A stretch of 64,000 bases of DNA, from the NCBI RefSeq assembly GCF_001012825.1, contig NZ_LCZJ02000026.1, forward strand, positions 36,761 to 100,760, written 5' to 3'. The position numbers and the translations under genes are program-made. Origin of the DNA: Paenibacillus etheri (lineage in GTDB: Bacteria; Bacillota; Bacilli; Paenibacillales; Paenibacillaceae). The notes beneath the pieces are model-generated. The model was given only the letters and a program-made list of their open reading frames with translations. It was not told where the DNA came from and ran no database searches. Positions 8,237-16,680 of the stretch are shown here, piece by piece (the first letter of the stretch is position 1; the number at the start of each line of letters is the position of its first letter).

Positions 8237-9504
8237 TCGCTAATCCCCCAATCGTTTGAATAGATTTCCACTTCAAGTCCAGCCTCACCCGCTAAGGTCG
8301 AAAAGAAGTATTGCAATATATCGGACTCCACTATATTTCTGGTAAACGTGATCACCAGCTTATCATTGACTGAGCTGATCCCACAGTTCATAGGGCTTTT
8401 ATTGGATGGATAGACTAATGCCTCAATTAGCTCAACATGCTCGTTCATTTGCTGTGGCAATATAATATTGCCGATATTGGACAAGGTCAGTGTTCTTTTA
8501 CTTTCCCCAAGCATATGAAACCCTAAATTCACGAACCAGTTCTTCAAAAATAACGGGACAAACAGTGTAGCTTTGTTCCGTTCAAGCGCAACATTGTTGT
8601 AAATGATATTTTGCAAATTTTCTTTCCCCGTTTTATACTTCAGCATCTCATTCATCCTAAAAATTAATTCATCCAGTGTGGTATCCTCCGTAATTCGCGC
8701 TCCAAGATTAACTACGCCAAAGAAGTTACGAAGAGTACGTGAAGGGAATGCTTTGCGCAAATTGACAGGCACTGCGATAACCACGGGAGCGTTACTTTTG
8801 CTATATTTGATTCTTGTTTGATAAATAGAATAACTCAGTAATGCAGATAAATAAGCAGTGATCGTACTTCCTTTTTGCTTAGCGAGGGCATTCAATTGGG
8901 AAGCACTTACGACCCCGTGTACCACGTTATTTCCGAACTGTTCGAAAGCTGTGCCTTTAATGTGGTAAGCTCTGCTGTTTCTAACCGATTCAACATAACA
9001 ATCCTTGTAGTATCTGCGAAAAGCATCCTCCATATCATGGATATCCACTCCTGAATCGGCGAGTAGAATCCTGTCCTCAGTGTCAATTTCATGTCCCATA
9101 TACAAAAGATAATAATACAACAGTGATTTTAAAAACTCGACGGCCCCATTACCATCCGTGAGCGCATGGAACACTTCAACAGAGACTCTATTTTTGTAGT
9201 ATAAAACCTTAAATAAATATCCATTATTCGTAGTTGGATCAATGTTGCGACAAGGATACTGCTGATCCTCAGCGATCACAATTTTATCCGTGCTAGACTC
9301 TAAATAATTCCAAAACACACCCCTCCGAAGCTTCACTGTGAACATCGGAAATCTGTCGAATACCGTATCGGCGGCTTGCTGCAAAGCGTCCACATCTACA
9401 GGATTTGTCAGAACGGCTGAAATCCGATAAACAGAAGTGTTTTTTGTATTTGTAACGGATGGAAATAGTTTTGCTGCGTTATCAAGTTTGTACCACTTTT
9501 TCAC
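8233..9504 (-). CDS. Alcohol acetyltransferase / condensation-fold protein
   Basis: This 423-residue protein has the chloramphenicol-acetyltransferase-like fold used by alcohol acetyltransferases, PapA5 and NRPS condensation domains. The HxxxDG catalytic motif is visible as FHALTDGNG near residue 136. NAPVVIAVPVNLRKAFPSRTLRNFFG fits the second-lobe DFGWG-region equivalent. A GTG at 9504 is the likely start, because AGAGGAG lies about eight bases before it, while an extra 40 codons upstream overlap the exporter gene and look non-coding. It probably transfers an acyl group to a hydroxyl of a small molecule. It lies between a MATE exporter and a DUF6320 protein in one operon. Confidence 0.78.
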   Translation of the reverse strand: MKKWYKLDNAAKLFPSVTNTKNTSVYRISAVLTNPVDVDALQQAADTVFDRFPMFTVKLRRGVFWNYLESSTDKIVIAEDQQYPCRNIDPTTNNGYLFKVLYYKNRVSVEVFHALTDGNGAVEFLKSLLYYYLLYMGHEIDTEDRILLADSGVDIHDMEDAFRRYYKDCYVESVRNSRAYHIKGTAFEQFGNNVVHGVVSASQLNALAKQKGSTITAYLSALLSYSIYQTRIKYSKSNAPVVIAVPVNLRKAFPSRTLRNFFGVVNLGARITEDTTLDELIFRMNEMLKYKTGKENLQNIIYNNVALERNKATLFVPLFLKNWFVNLGFHMLGESKRTLTLSNIGNIILPQQMNEHVELIEALVYPSNKSPMNCGISSVNDKLVITFTRNIVESDILQYFFSTLAGEAGLEVEIYSNDWGISE

Positions 9505-9533
9505 TTCAAAACTCCTCTTTAATCTGCTGTTAA

Positions 9534-10868
9534 CTAGTTGAGACTCCACTTTTGCATTGTCTTCTTCAAACAAACATAGCTTACCACGACACAGATTATC
9601 TCTGCCACTACAAAGGAAAGCCATAAACCGATGTTACCAAACATTAAAGGAAGGATAAAGAAATTTCCAATCAACAAGACATATCGTAAAATCGCCAAAA
9701 TCGCAGATATTTTGGGATTATTAATGGCTGTGTACAGAGCGTTAATTATAATATTGGCCCCTACAAAGATAAAATTAAAGCTATAAAATGTGATAATTTC
9801 ACTGGATGTAGTCATGACCTGAAGATTGTCTTTTACAAAAAGAGAAATGAATGGGGATTTAAAAAGAATCAAAATCGCTGTACAAACCACACCAACCAAT
9901 GTGACTATTTTAATCGCTACGGCAATCAATTCTGTTATACGGCCGTATTCCTTTGCTCCGTAATTCACGCTGCTAATGGCTCCTAACCCTCTCGACATGC
10001 CCATGATAACTGCATTAACTACAAGTGAGATATACTGAACTACCGCAAATGAAGATACGCCTGTTTCACCAAATTTAGTTATCAAAATCCAGTTGAAGAT
10101 CATAAAAGAAAAACCTGCACTGAATTGCGTAATCGCCTCCGAGGAACCGTTATAGATCATCCTTCCGATTGCTTTTAACTCCACCTTCCATCTACCCACT
10201 CTTAAAAAACTATCCTTTGAGATGAATTTCGAGAAAAATAATATAAAAACAACCGTTGCACTAATCCCAGATGCCAAAGCAGCACCTGTAATCCCCATAT
10301 CGAAAACGCAAATAAGAATCAAATCCAAGATGATGTTCAAGACTACACTCAACAAATTACCGACCATATAAAGCTGAGGTTTGCCAATGGATTGCAATGA
10401 AATACCAAGTAGAATATTAAAAATTACAGGCACGACAAATACACCAAAAGTTCGTATGTAATCAACAACCATAGGAAAAAGTACAGAGTTCGCTCCAACT
10501 ATTCTAGCCAGTACATGAGGAAAAAAAACTACCATTATGAAAATAACCACGGTAATCATAAACAGAGTGTAAAAAGCATTATTGAAGTAATGGTTGGCTT
10601 TTCTCTTGTTCTGCTCTCCTAGACTAATAGCGGTTAATGTATTTCCTCCAATGGCAATTAAGATCCCTATACAGGAAATGATATTAAAAATCGGAGAAGC
10701 CATATTCACTGCAGCTAGCGCATTAGGTCCTACAAAACGCCCCAAAATAATTCCGTTAATAATTCCGTACAGACACATAGAAAGAGAAGCTACGATCCCG
10801 GGAATCGCATAACCACGAAAAAGTTTGGAAATTGGATCTTTTAATACATCGAGTTCTGTTGTCTTCAT
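9534..10868 (-). CDS. MATE-family multidrug/small-molecule exporter
   Basis: The 444-residue protein has twelve hydrophobic segments in two MatE halves, and begins DPISKLFRGYAIPGIVASLSMCLYGIINGIILGRFVG, the typical MATE helix 1. It would export a cationic or neutral small molecule in exchange for Na+ or H+. The ATG at 10868 has GGAG nine bases upstream; an ATG 15 bases earlier has none. It is the first gene of a three-gene operon with the acetyltransferase-like and DUF6320 genes, driven by a MerR-type promoter and diverging from a MerR regulator. Confidence 0.9.
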   Translation of the reverse strand: MKTTELDVLKDPISKLFRGYAIPGIVASLSMCLYGIINGIILGRFVGPNALAAVNMASPIFNIISCIGILIAIGGNTLTAISLGEQNKRKANHYFNNAFYTLFMITVVIFIMVVFFPHVLARIVGANSVLFPMVVDYIRTFGVFVVPVIFNILLGISLQSIGKPQLYMVGNLLSVVLNIILDLILICVFDMGITGAALASGISATVVFILFFSKFISKDSFLRVGRWKVELKAIGRMIYNGSSEAITQFSAGFSFMIFNWILITKFGETGVSSFAVVQYISLVVNAVIMGMSRGLGAISSVNYGAKEYGRITELIAVAIKIVTLVGVVCTAILILFKSPFISLFVKDNLQVMTTSSEIITFYSFNFIFVGANIIINALYTAINNPKISAILAILRYVLLIGNFFILPLMFGNIGLWLSFVVAEIICVVVSYVCLKKTMQKWSLN

Positions 10869-10891
10869 ACTCTCATTCTCCATTCACTGTT

Positions 10892-10920
10892 TTGAAATTT
10901 TAGATGAAAATCAGTACAAT
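10892..10920 (+). promoter_or_regulatory. Promoter of the MerR-family regulator
   Basis: TTGAAA (10892-10897), 17 bases, then TACAAT (10915-10920) on the plus strand. It stands back to back with the exporter promoter in the 100-base divergent region. Confidence 0.65.
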
Positions 10921-10924
10921 GAAC

Positions 10925-10955
10925 ACTATAATCTCTTGGGTAACACAAGAGTCAA
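10925..10955 (-). promoter_or_regulatory. MerR-type promoter (19-base spacer) and operator for the exporter operon
   Basis: On the minus strand TTGACT (10950-10955) and TATAGT (10925-10930) are separated by 19 bases, two more than optimal. This is the hallmark of promoters that MerR-family activators twist into shape. The dyad CTCTTG-N7-CAAGAG (10933-10951) lies in the spacer and is the likely binding site of the adjacent regulator. Confidence 0.82.
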
Positions 10956-10970
10956 CGGGAGAATGATGCA

Positions 10971-11819
10971 ATGAACAACTATTATTCTATTGGTGAAACA
11001 GCAAAACTAGCAGACACTACTATCGAAACCTTACGGCATTATGACCGGATTAACTTGCTGAAGCCTGCAAAAGTAGATCCGTCCTCTGGTTATCGCTATT
11101 ATTCAGATAAAGAGCTTATTTATCTCGATGTCATTAACTTCTGCAAAAAAAAGAACATGCCACTTCATAAGATTAAAGATGTGTTTACGAATGATAATCT
11201 CGATTATATTATTAGTTTCCTTAAAACAAAGGACGAGGAAATTGAACAGGAAATCAAGCAACTAAATAAGACGAAATTACAGCTTAGAGCTTTGCGAAAA
11301 CAATACGAAAATCAAGCTTATTTATCCGACGTCCCCCTATCCCCCAACCATTTTTTAACCAAAGCTTTGGGAGAAAGAACGATCGTAAAAATCCACTCCC
11401 TACAGAAACCCAGCCTCGAAAGTTTCCATCAAATGCAGAATGCGCTAAATCAACAGCTTGAAGATGAGCCAAGAGATGCATTCGCATTTGATCTTCGTGC
11501 AAATATTATGACTACTTTAGAGCCTCCTGAGAATCCTTCTGTCTTTTTTGTAGTCTGTGAGAAGTATCCTGAACAGTCCGACTATATTTCGATATTACCT
11601 AAAGGAATTTATCTCTATGGTTATTGCTCGGAGGAGCAGAGAAGGGAAACGATTCAGAATATTGTTGCACATGCTAAAGCCGAATATAATACTGAGATTC
11701 TATCCGTCATCCAGTCGGTCATTTTCACCGGAATGTTTCAGTGGGTTTATGAGATTCAAGTATTGTTAAAATCTGCATCATCTGATAAAAGACAAATAAA
11801 ACAGCATGTGGCGATATAG
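10971..11819 (+). CDS. MerR-family transcriptional regulator (BmrR-like)
   Basis: The 282-residue protein has an N-terminal MerR domain (YSIGETAKLADTTIETLRHYDRINLL, wing DPSSGYRYYSDKEL), a dimerisation helix at about residues 80-115 (TKDEEIEQEIKQLNKTKLQLRALRKQYENQ), and a C-terminal domain of about 150 residues of the size of a GyrI-like ligand-binding fold, as in BmrR and Mta. It very likely senses a small hydrophobic compound and activates the divergent exporter operon. It also sits over its own promoter, so autoregulation is likely. Confidence 0.88.
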   Translation: MNNYYSIGETAKLADTTIETLRHYDRINLLKPAKVDPSSGYRYYSDKELIYLDVINFCKKKNMPLHKIKDVFTNDNLDYIISFLKTKDEEIEQEIKQLNKTKLQLRALRKQYENQAYLSDVPLSPNHFLTKALGERTIVKIHSLQKPSLESFHQMQNALNQQLEDEPRDAFAFDLRANIMTTLEPPENPSVFFVVCEKYPEQSDYISILPKGIYLYGYCSEEQRRETIQNIVAHAKAEYNTEILSVIQSVIFTGMFQWVYEIQVLLKSASSDKRQIKQHVAI

Positions 11820-11836
11820 AATCGACACATGCTGTT
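11800..11836 (+). terminator. Hairpin terminator overlapping the merR-type gene stop
   Basis: AACAGCATGTG pairs with CACATGCTGTT, and the inner bases CGAT / ATCG extend the stem. It overlaps the last codons of the regulator gene and is followed by a weak T-rich stretch. Confidence 0.55.
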
Positions 11837-11868
11837 GTTAACTTGAGGATAACTAAGCTAGTCCAAAT

Positions 11869-12246
11869 TTAGAACCTAGCAACATAGAATTCTCGATCTG
11901 ATGGTACATTAAAGCTTTTTATAGCATTTCCGTTCTCATCTCTTAATGTGAGAAGATACGGCACCGTTGTTAATGTGCTAACTGTTGGGAATCTAGCTAC
12001 ACCGAATTCATCGAAATCAGCGACTATAGCTGGATTTCCAGTTCTCAATAAGGAAGCGGTCCACCCCGTAGTGTCTTTAGGTGTTCCAGTTGCATTTGTA
12101 CCAATAGCGAGAACAATAAATCTGTCCAAGGTCTGTCTGACTCTCCGTTTCTTCCGGGTTGCAGCTGCTTTCACTCTCTTTTTTGCTGCGAGAGCTTTGG
12201 CCGCCATTACGGCTTGCTTATTGACTGGCTTCTTAATAATTGTCAT
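11869..12246 (-). CDS. Hypothetical protein with very basic N-terminal tail
   Basis: I do not recognise this 125-residue protein. Residues 1-40 are rich in Lys, Arg and Ala (KALAAKKRVKAAATRKKRRVRQ), like histone-H1-type or spore nucleic-acid-binding tails. Residues 42-125 are predicted beta-rich, with repeated Thr/Val/Gly (FIVLAIGTNATGTPKDTTGW, RFPTVSTLTTVPYLLTLRD). A good GTGGTG-like site precedes the ATG. There is no signal peptide or membrane segment. It is divergent from an AprX-like protease with about 170 bases between starts. A nucleic-acid or spore-coat role is only a guess. Confidence 0.6.
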   Translation of the reverse strand: MTIIKKPVNKQAVMAAKALAAKKRVKAAATRKKRRVRQTLDRFIVLAIGTNATGTPKDTTGWTASLLRTGNPAIVADFDEFGVARFPTVSTLTTVPYLLTLRDENGNAIKSFNVPSDREFYVARF

Positions 12247-12413
12247 TTACTTCACCACTTTCTTTTAGGATACGATAGTAAATGCAAAATTTGGAATTCT
12301 TGACTTTACTTTTACCTACTATTCTAGAAATGTACTTTATTCCTAGATTCATAGATTCGTACCCACTGGATCAGTAATGCATATAATGCATTTGTGAGGT
12401 GATCCATTAATAA

Positions 12414-13661
12414 ATGAGCCGACAATTGTGGCTAGAGCAGCATAGTTCAATAATCCAAAGGGCACTAAGAAAAAAAATTCAACAATCCCAAGGACCTCGC
12501 CGTACATCCGCTAAAATCCCTATCATTATTAAGTTCAAACAAAAAATGACCCCAGCCCAGCTGAAGTCATTACAAAAACATTTAGAATTACACGACTTCC
12601 CTATTAAACATCACCTCCCGATGCTTAATTCTGTGGCATCACGAGTTTCGATGAACTGTCTGAAACAGATGTGTGGCTGGCATGGGATCGAGAAAATCTA
12701 TGTAGATGGAATCAAAAAAACATCCCTTAATATAGCGACACCCTCCATCGGTTCTACCGCTATCCAAAAGAAACAGGGACTTACCGGAAAAGGAATCAAC
12801 ATTGCTATTCTTGATACAGGCGTGTATAGGCACCCTGATCTGAGTAAGCCCTGTAACCGCATCATGGCTTTTAAAGATTTCATCAATCATAGAAAACAGC
12901 CCTATGACGATAACGGCCATGGGACTCATATCGCAGGGGATGCAGCAGGAAACGGGTGGATGAGCAAAGGAAAATACAAAAGCCCTGCTCCAGAAGCAGG
13001 GATCGTTGGTGTTAAAGTACTTGATAAAAATGGCGACGGATATGACTCCACGATTATTAAGGGAATTGAGTGGTGTATTGCAAATCGAAAGCGGCTAAAG
13101 CTGCGTATCCTTTCGATGTCACTCGGAGGTACTGTTAATTCAACTTGTGTTGATGACCCGCTGTGCCAAGCTGTAGAAAAAGCAATTAGGGCCGGCCTTA
13201 CAGTTGTAATAGCAGCTGGAAATAGCGGTCCTAAGCGAAGTACGATCGAGTCACCAGGGATTAGTCCTTCAGCAATTACTGTTGGTGCAGTGGATGATCG
13301 CCGCACGCTCACACAAAAGGACGACCGGATTACCTGGTATTCCAGCCGTGGGCCTGCACCGAGAGGACGGAAAAAACCAGACCTCGTAGCCCCTGGCGAG
13401 ACGATTATCTCTCTTCGTGCTCCTTACTCCAAGCTAGATCTGGAGCTTCCTTACTTGCGGATCGCTAAAAATTACTTTGTGCTGTCCGGTACCAGCGTCT
13501 CAACACCTATAGTCTCTGGTGTTATTGCGCAATTGCTGCAGAGAAATCCCTCACTAACTCCTAAGCAAGTAAAAACCATACTGAAAAAGAACACATTCTC
13601 ACTGAAACTTCCCCCTAACACAGCAGGCTCTGGTGAGATCAATGCGAGATTCTTATTGTGA
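12414..13661 (+). CDS. S8 family serine peptidase (AprX-like intracellular subtilisin)
   Basis: The 415-residue subtilase has the full catalytic triad: Asp in AILDTGVYRHPDLS (about residue 133), His in DDNGHGTHIAGDAAG (about 169) and Ser in LSGTSVSTPIVSGV (about 363), plus the oxyanion Asn in VIAAGNSGP. About 110 residues come first, with an I9-like propeptide pattern (KIPIIIKFKQKMTPAQLKSLQKHL) but no signal peptide. This agrees with intracellular AprX of Bacillus subtilis, of similar length and with the matching block PYDDNGHGTH. The exact cellular substrate is unknown. Confidence 0.9.
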   Translation: MSRQLWLEQHSSIIQRALRKKIQQSQGPRRTSAKIPIIIKFKQKMTPAQLKSLQKHLELHDFPIKHHLPMLNSVASRVSMNCLKQMCGWHGIEKIYVDGIKKTSLNIATPSIGSTAIQKKQGLTGKGINIAILDTGVYRHPDLSKPCNRIMAFKDFINHRKQPYDDNGHGTHIAGDAAGNGWMSKGKYKSPAPEAGIVGVKVLDKNGDGYDSTIIKGIEWCIANRKRLKLRILSMSLGGTVNSTCVDDPLCQAVEKAIRAGLTVVIAAGNSGPKRSTIESPGISPSAITVGAVDDRRTLTQKDDRITWYSSRGPAPRGRKKPDLVAPGETIISLRAPYSKLDLELPYLRIAKNYFVLSGTSVSTPIVSGVIAQLLQRNPSLTPKQVKTILKKNTFSLKLPPNTAGSGEINARFLL

Positions 13662-13667
13662 TTTTGC

Positions 13668-14462
13668 TTACTTCTTGAAAGCTGTGATAACAGAAACAGA
13701 CAACTCTTCAGTAAATTTACCTGTAGGCTCAATTTCTAATAAAGAAGATTTCATATCCTCTTCAAACCGTTCTAAGTGATCTCCAAATAATCGCTTAGAA
13801 GCATAGGATGTGGAATACAAATTCCCAAGAATCGAATCCACGGTCCATGTCATTGAATAACTCGGTAAAACCAGTCTTTCCACATCTTTAAAACTAGATC
13901 GCGCTACTATATCTTCATGTTTTTCTTTAGGGTGCGTATAAGTGCTGTCCCCTGCTATTCTTTCGTTACCTAACCAGCGTTTCACTACTTCATTTACCTT
14001 AAGCTGCCAAGATAGAAGCTCTTGCTCAACATTAAAAGTATCAATAATCGCGATACCGCCATTTTCATCCAAACTGTGATATAGAATTTCAAGAATAGTC
14101 TTTCTATCCATCCAATGAAATGCTTTGGCCAGGATGGTAAGACGGAAGGATGCACAGTCGCTCAGCAACTCTTCTGCTCTACCAAGCATCCAACTAACGT
14201 TATCTATCCTGTGGATCTTTGATAGACGATTAGCTTCTACCAACATCTCACATTCCGTATCTACACCTATCATTTCTTCAAACCAATCACTAAATCTCAG
14301 TGCCAGTTGACCAGTACCACAGCCTAAATCAAGCAGACGGCCTTCTCCGTTAAGCGAGAACTTCTGAATTAAGAACCGAATAAGGGATGAAGGATATTTC
14401 GGCCGATATTCTGAATAGTAAACTGCTGTACCTTTAAATAAATCCGGACCATATTCATCCAT
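13668..14462 (-). CDS. Class I SAM-dependent methyltransferase
   Basis: This 264-residue protein has the Rossmann-like methyltransferase core: motif I LLDLGCGTGQLALRF (about residues 38-52), an acidic residue at the end of strand 2 (EMIGVDTECEML), and the motif IV region SFRLTILAKAFHWMDR. The HWMD motif occurs in methyltransferases of the UbiE/Methyltransf_11 group close to yeast Tmt1. The acceptor cannot be told from the sequence. It converges on the subtilisin gene with a six-base gap. Confidence 0.85.
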   Translation of the reverse strand: MDEYGPDLFKGTAVYYSEYRPKYPSSLIRFLIQKFSLNGEGRLLDLGCGTGQLALRFSDWFEEMIGVDTECEMLVEANRLSKIHRIDNVSWMLGRAEELLSDCASFRLTILAKAFHWMDRKTILEILYHSLDENGGIAIIDTFNVEQELLSWQLKVNEVVKRWLGNERIAGDSTYTHPKEKHEDIVARSSFKDVERLVLPSYSMTWTVDSILGNLYSTSYASKRLFGDHLERFEEDMKSSLLEIEPTGKFTEELSVSVITAFKK

Positions 14463-14520
14463 AGTTTCACCCTTCTCTTGTTTTCTAATAGGACAAAATC
14501 ATAGCAGACATCCAACGAAA

Positions 14521-14562
14521 ATAAAAGGCTGTTCGGAGGGAATCCGAATAGCCTTTTTATTT
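14521..14562. terminator. Strong hairpin with flanking A/T runs in a divergent intergenic region
   Basis: AAAAGGCT, TTCGGA and a matching TCCGAA, AGCCTTTTT form a long stem with a GGGAA loop and T runs on both strands. It lies upstream of both flanking genes, where no transcript should end. It could be an attenuator in the leader of the methyltransferase gene or a relic of a lost gene. Confidence 0.6.
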
Positions 14563-14626
14563 ATGCTTATAAGCCTAATTCGCTGTATTTGGGCTCAGAC
14601 AATCAAAAAAATGGACATTGTAATGA

Positions 14627-14676
14627 TTGACAAATAAGTTCATTGCATATATGGTTAATTACATAACTAACTAACC
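14627..14676 (+). promoter_or_regulatory. Promoter and 24-base palindromic operator of the GntR/ABC operon
   Basis: TTGACA (14627-14632) is followed after 17 bases by TATGGT (14650-14655). An imperfect palindrome at 14653-14676, with arms GGTTAATTA and TAACTAACC (eight of nine positions symmetric), overlaps the -10 element. Repression by the first gene product, a YtrA-type regulator, fits this place. Confidence 0.65.
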
Positions 14677-14697
14677 AACGAACATGGCGGTGAATAC

Positions 14698-15069
14698 ATG
14701 GGAAGCTTAATGGATGATACACGACCGATATTTATGCAGATCGCCGAACGCATAGAAAATGACATCATCGAAGTAACACTTCTGGAGGAATCACAGGTTC
14801 CTTCAACAAATCAATTTGCTATTTTCTACCAGATCAATCCGGCGACGGCTGCGAAAGGTGTGAATTTGCTAGTGGATCAGGGAATATTGTACAAAAAGCG
14901 AGGTATCGGCATGTTTGTAGCTTCTGGAGCACGCGCAGTATTGATGGAGAAGAGAAAAGAGCAATTTTATGAGCAATATGTTGTAACTATGGTCCGTGAA
15001 GCTGAGAAATTAGGAATTACGTTGGATCAATTAACGAAGATGATTCAGAGAGGAGATAATCGGTCATGA
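14698..15069 (+). CDS. GntR-family regulator, YtrA type
   Basis: The 123-residue protein has a GntR winged-helix domain (PIFMQIAERIENDIIEVTLLEESQVPSTNQFAIFYQINPATAAKGVNLLVDQGILYKKRGIGMFVA) and only a short helical C-terminus of about 45 residues. This size defines the YtrA subfamily, which controls ABC transporter operons and often responds to cell-envelope antibiotics. Its stop overlaps the start of the ATPase gene by four bases. It probably represses its own operon through the palindrome overlapping the -10 region. Confidence 0.9.
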   Translation: MGSLMDDTRPIFMQIAERIENDIIEVTLLEESQVPSTNQFAIFYQINPATAAKGVNLLVDQGILYKKRGIGMFVASGARAVLMEKRKEQFYEQYVVTMVREAEKLGITLDQLTKMIQRGDNRS

Positions 15070-15959
15070 ATGAAGTCGTTGAGATCAAGGGACTGACCAA
15101 GTCGTATGGAAAGGTAACCGTCATCCAAGACGTTAGTTTTTCTTTGGAGCAGAACAAAATCTATGGACTGCTTGGCAGGAATGGTGCGGGGAAAACAACG
15201 ATCATGCACATGATTACAGCTCAGTTATTTGCTACAAGTGGTGATCTGAAGGTGTTTGGGGAACATCCCTACGAGAATAACCGCGTACTTAATCAGATTT
15301 GCTTCATAAAGGAAAGCCAAAAGTATCCAGATACGTACCGCATTATCGACGTTCTGGAGATATCCGCATTATTTTTCCCCAACTTTGATCGGGACTACGC
15401 CCACTCCTTAATTAAGGACTTTAATCTCCCTTTAAAAAGAAGAATAAAGAAGCTGTCCAGAGGAATGCTCTCGGCGGTAGGCATTGTAGTAGGCCTAGCT
15501 AGCCGCGCTCCGTTGACTATTTTTGACGAGCCCTATTTAGGTCTGGATGCTGTGGCAAGAAGCCTGTTTTACGATCGATTAATTGAGGATTATTCAGAAT
15601 ATCCACGAACAGTTGTCTTGTCCACACATTTGATTGACGAGGTAAGCCAGCTGTTAGAGCATGTCATTGTTATCGACAACGGTAAGCTGATTATCAATGA
15701 GGATGCTGAAGCTCTCCGCGGACGGGCTGCTAAAGTTATCGGTGCGGCCGCGAAGGTCGAAGATTTCATCACCGGTAAAGATGTCATCTCTCGAGAGCCT
15801 TTTGGCGGACTACTTTCTGCCACTGTAATAGGCTTAAGCACAACAGATCTATCACGTGCTGAAATGCTCGGTCTGGAGATATCTCCCATATCTTTACAAC
15901 AGTTAATTGTTCATCTTACAAATAGTAGATCTCAAGGAAAGGAAGTGGCAGCACAATGA
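15066..15959 (+). CDS. ABC transporter ATP-binding protein
   Basis: The 297-residue ATPase has Walker A GRNGAGKTT (about residue 37), a signature region reading LSRGMLSAVGIVVGLA in place of the usual LSGGQ (about 135), and Walker B LTIFDEPYLGLD. The switch His is in VLSTHLIDE. The altered signature, with Ser-Arg-Gly-Met, is common in YtrB/EcsA-like transporters. It is translationally coupled to the regulator before it and the permease after it. Export or sensing of an envelope-active compound is likely. Confidence 0.9.
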   Translation: MNEVVEIKGLTKSYGKVTVIQDVSFSLEQNKIYGLLGRNGAGKTTIMHMITAQLFATSGDLKVFGEHPYENNRVLNQICFIKESQKYPDTYRIIDVLEISALFFPNFDRDYAHSLIKDFNLPLKRRIKKLSRGMLSAVGIVVGLASRAPLTIFDEPYLGLDAVARSLFYDRLIEDYSEYPRTVVLSTHLIDEVSQLLEHVIVIDNGKLIINEDAEALRGRAAKVIGAAAKVEDFITGKDVISREPFGGLLSATVIGLSTTDLSRAEMLGLEISPISLQQLIVHLTNSRSQGKEVAAQ

Positions 15960-16639
15960 ACCATACCGCAGGAATATTAAAAATGCACTACAAGGATAAA
16001 TGGTTTTGGTTGTTTATGCCTTGGATCATATTATTATCCAGTTTTTTTGTTAATCTCGTCATAGCTTTTTTCTTGCAAGAACCAATGTATACCGGTGGTC
16101 TAGTCTCTATCTTCATTTATATGTTTGTCATAGGTATCATCATTTTAGTTCAGACCTTCCCTTTTGCCTTAGGCTTAAGCCTAAGGAGGACGGATTATTT
16201 CTTCGGCACCTCTTTGATGGCCGTTATAACGAGCGCTGTCTTCTCACTTCTTCTGTTCCTGCTATCTGTTGTAGAAACCAAAATAACACCTGGATGGGGT
16301 GTGCAGCTACATTATTTTCAAATGCCATACTTGAATGATGGCACTGTCCTAGAACAGCTGTGGATCTATTTCGTGATCATGTTGCATATGTTTTATTGGG
16401 GGTTTATTATCTCCAGTATCTTCCGCAGATTTGGTAGAAATGGTCTATTCATTTTCGCCGCAGTCATGTTTATTCTGTACAGCATCGCTGGATTGTTAAT
16501 GACGTATTATCATTGGTGGGTAGATCTATTTAGCTGGTTTGCTAGTCATACTGCATTTGAACTTGCCTTGTGGACCATGCCTTTGACGATCTTGTATGCC
16601 CTCTTATCGTTCTGGATGCTTCGGAAGTCTACAGTATAA
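15956..16639 (+). CDS. ABC transporter permease
   Basis: The 227-residue protein has six hydrophobic segments (first at about residues 20-42, last near the end) and no soluble domain. It follows the ATPase gene with a four-base ATGA overlap, so it is the membrane partner of that ATPase. It contains LGLSLRRTDYFFGTSL between helices 2 and 3, a coupling-helix pattern of YtrC/D-like permeases. No substrate can be named. Confidence 0.85.
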   Translation: MNHTAGILKMHYKDKWFWLFMPWIILLSSFFVNLVIAFFLQEPMYTGGLVSIFIYMFVIGIIILVQTFPFALGLSLRRTDYFFGTSLMAVITSAVFSLLLFLLSVVETKITPGWGVQLHYFQMPYLNDGTVLEQLWIYFVIMLHMFYWGFIISSIFRRFGRNGLFIFAAVMFILYSIAGLLMTYYHWWVDLFSWFASHTAFELALWTMPLTILYALLSFWMLRKSTV

Positions 16640-16680
16640 GGCACTGCCTCGAATATTCTAAATATTGTAGGAGGTACAGT

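Noticed and set aside
9505-9624. Forty-codon N-terminal extension of the acetyltransferase-like protein
   Set aside because: It overlaps the exporter gene, has no ribosome site and is unlike the family; a GTG with AGAGGAG lies at 9504.
16570-16680. Thirty-seven-codon extension of the 176-residue membrane protein
   Set aside because: It overlaps the ABC permease gene, and AGGAGG lies directly before the ATG at 16681.
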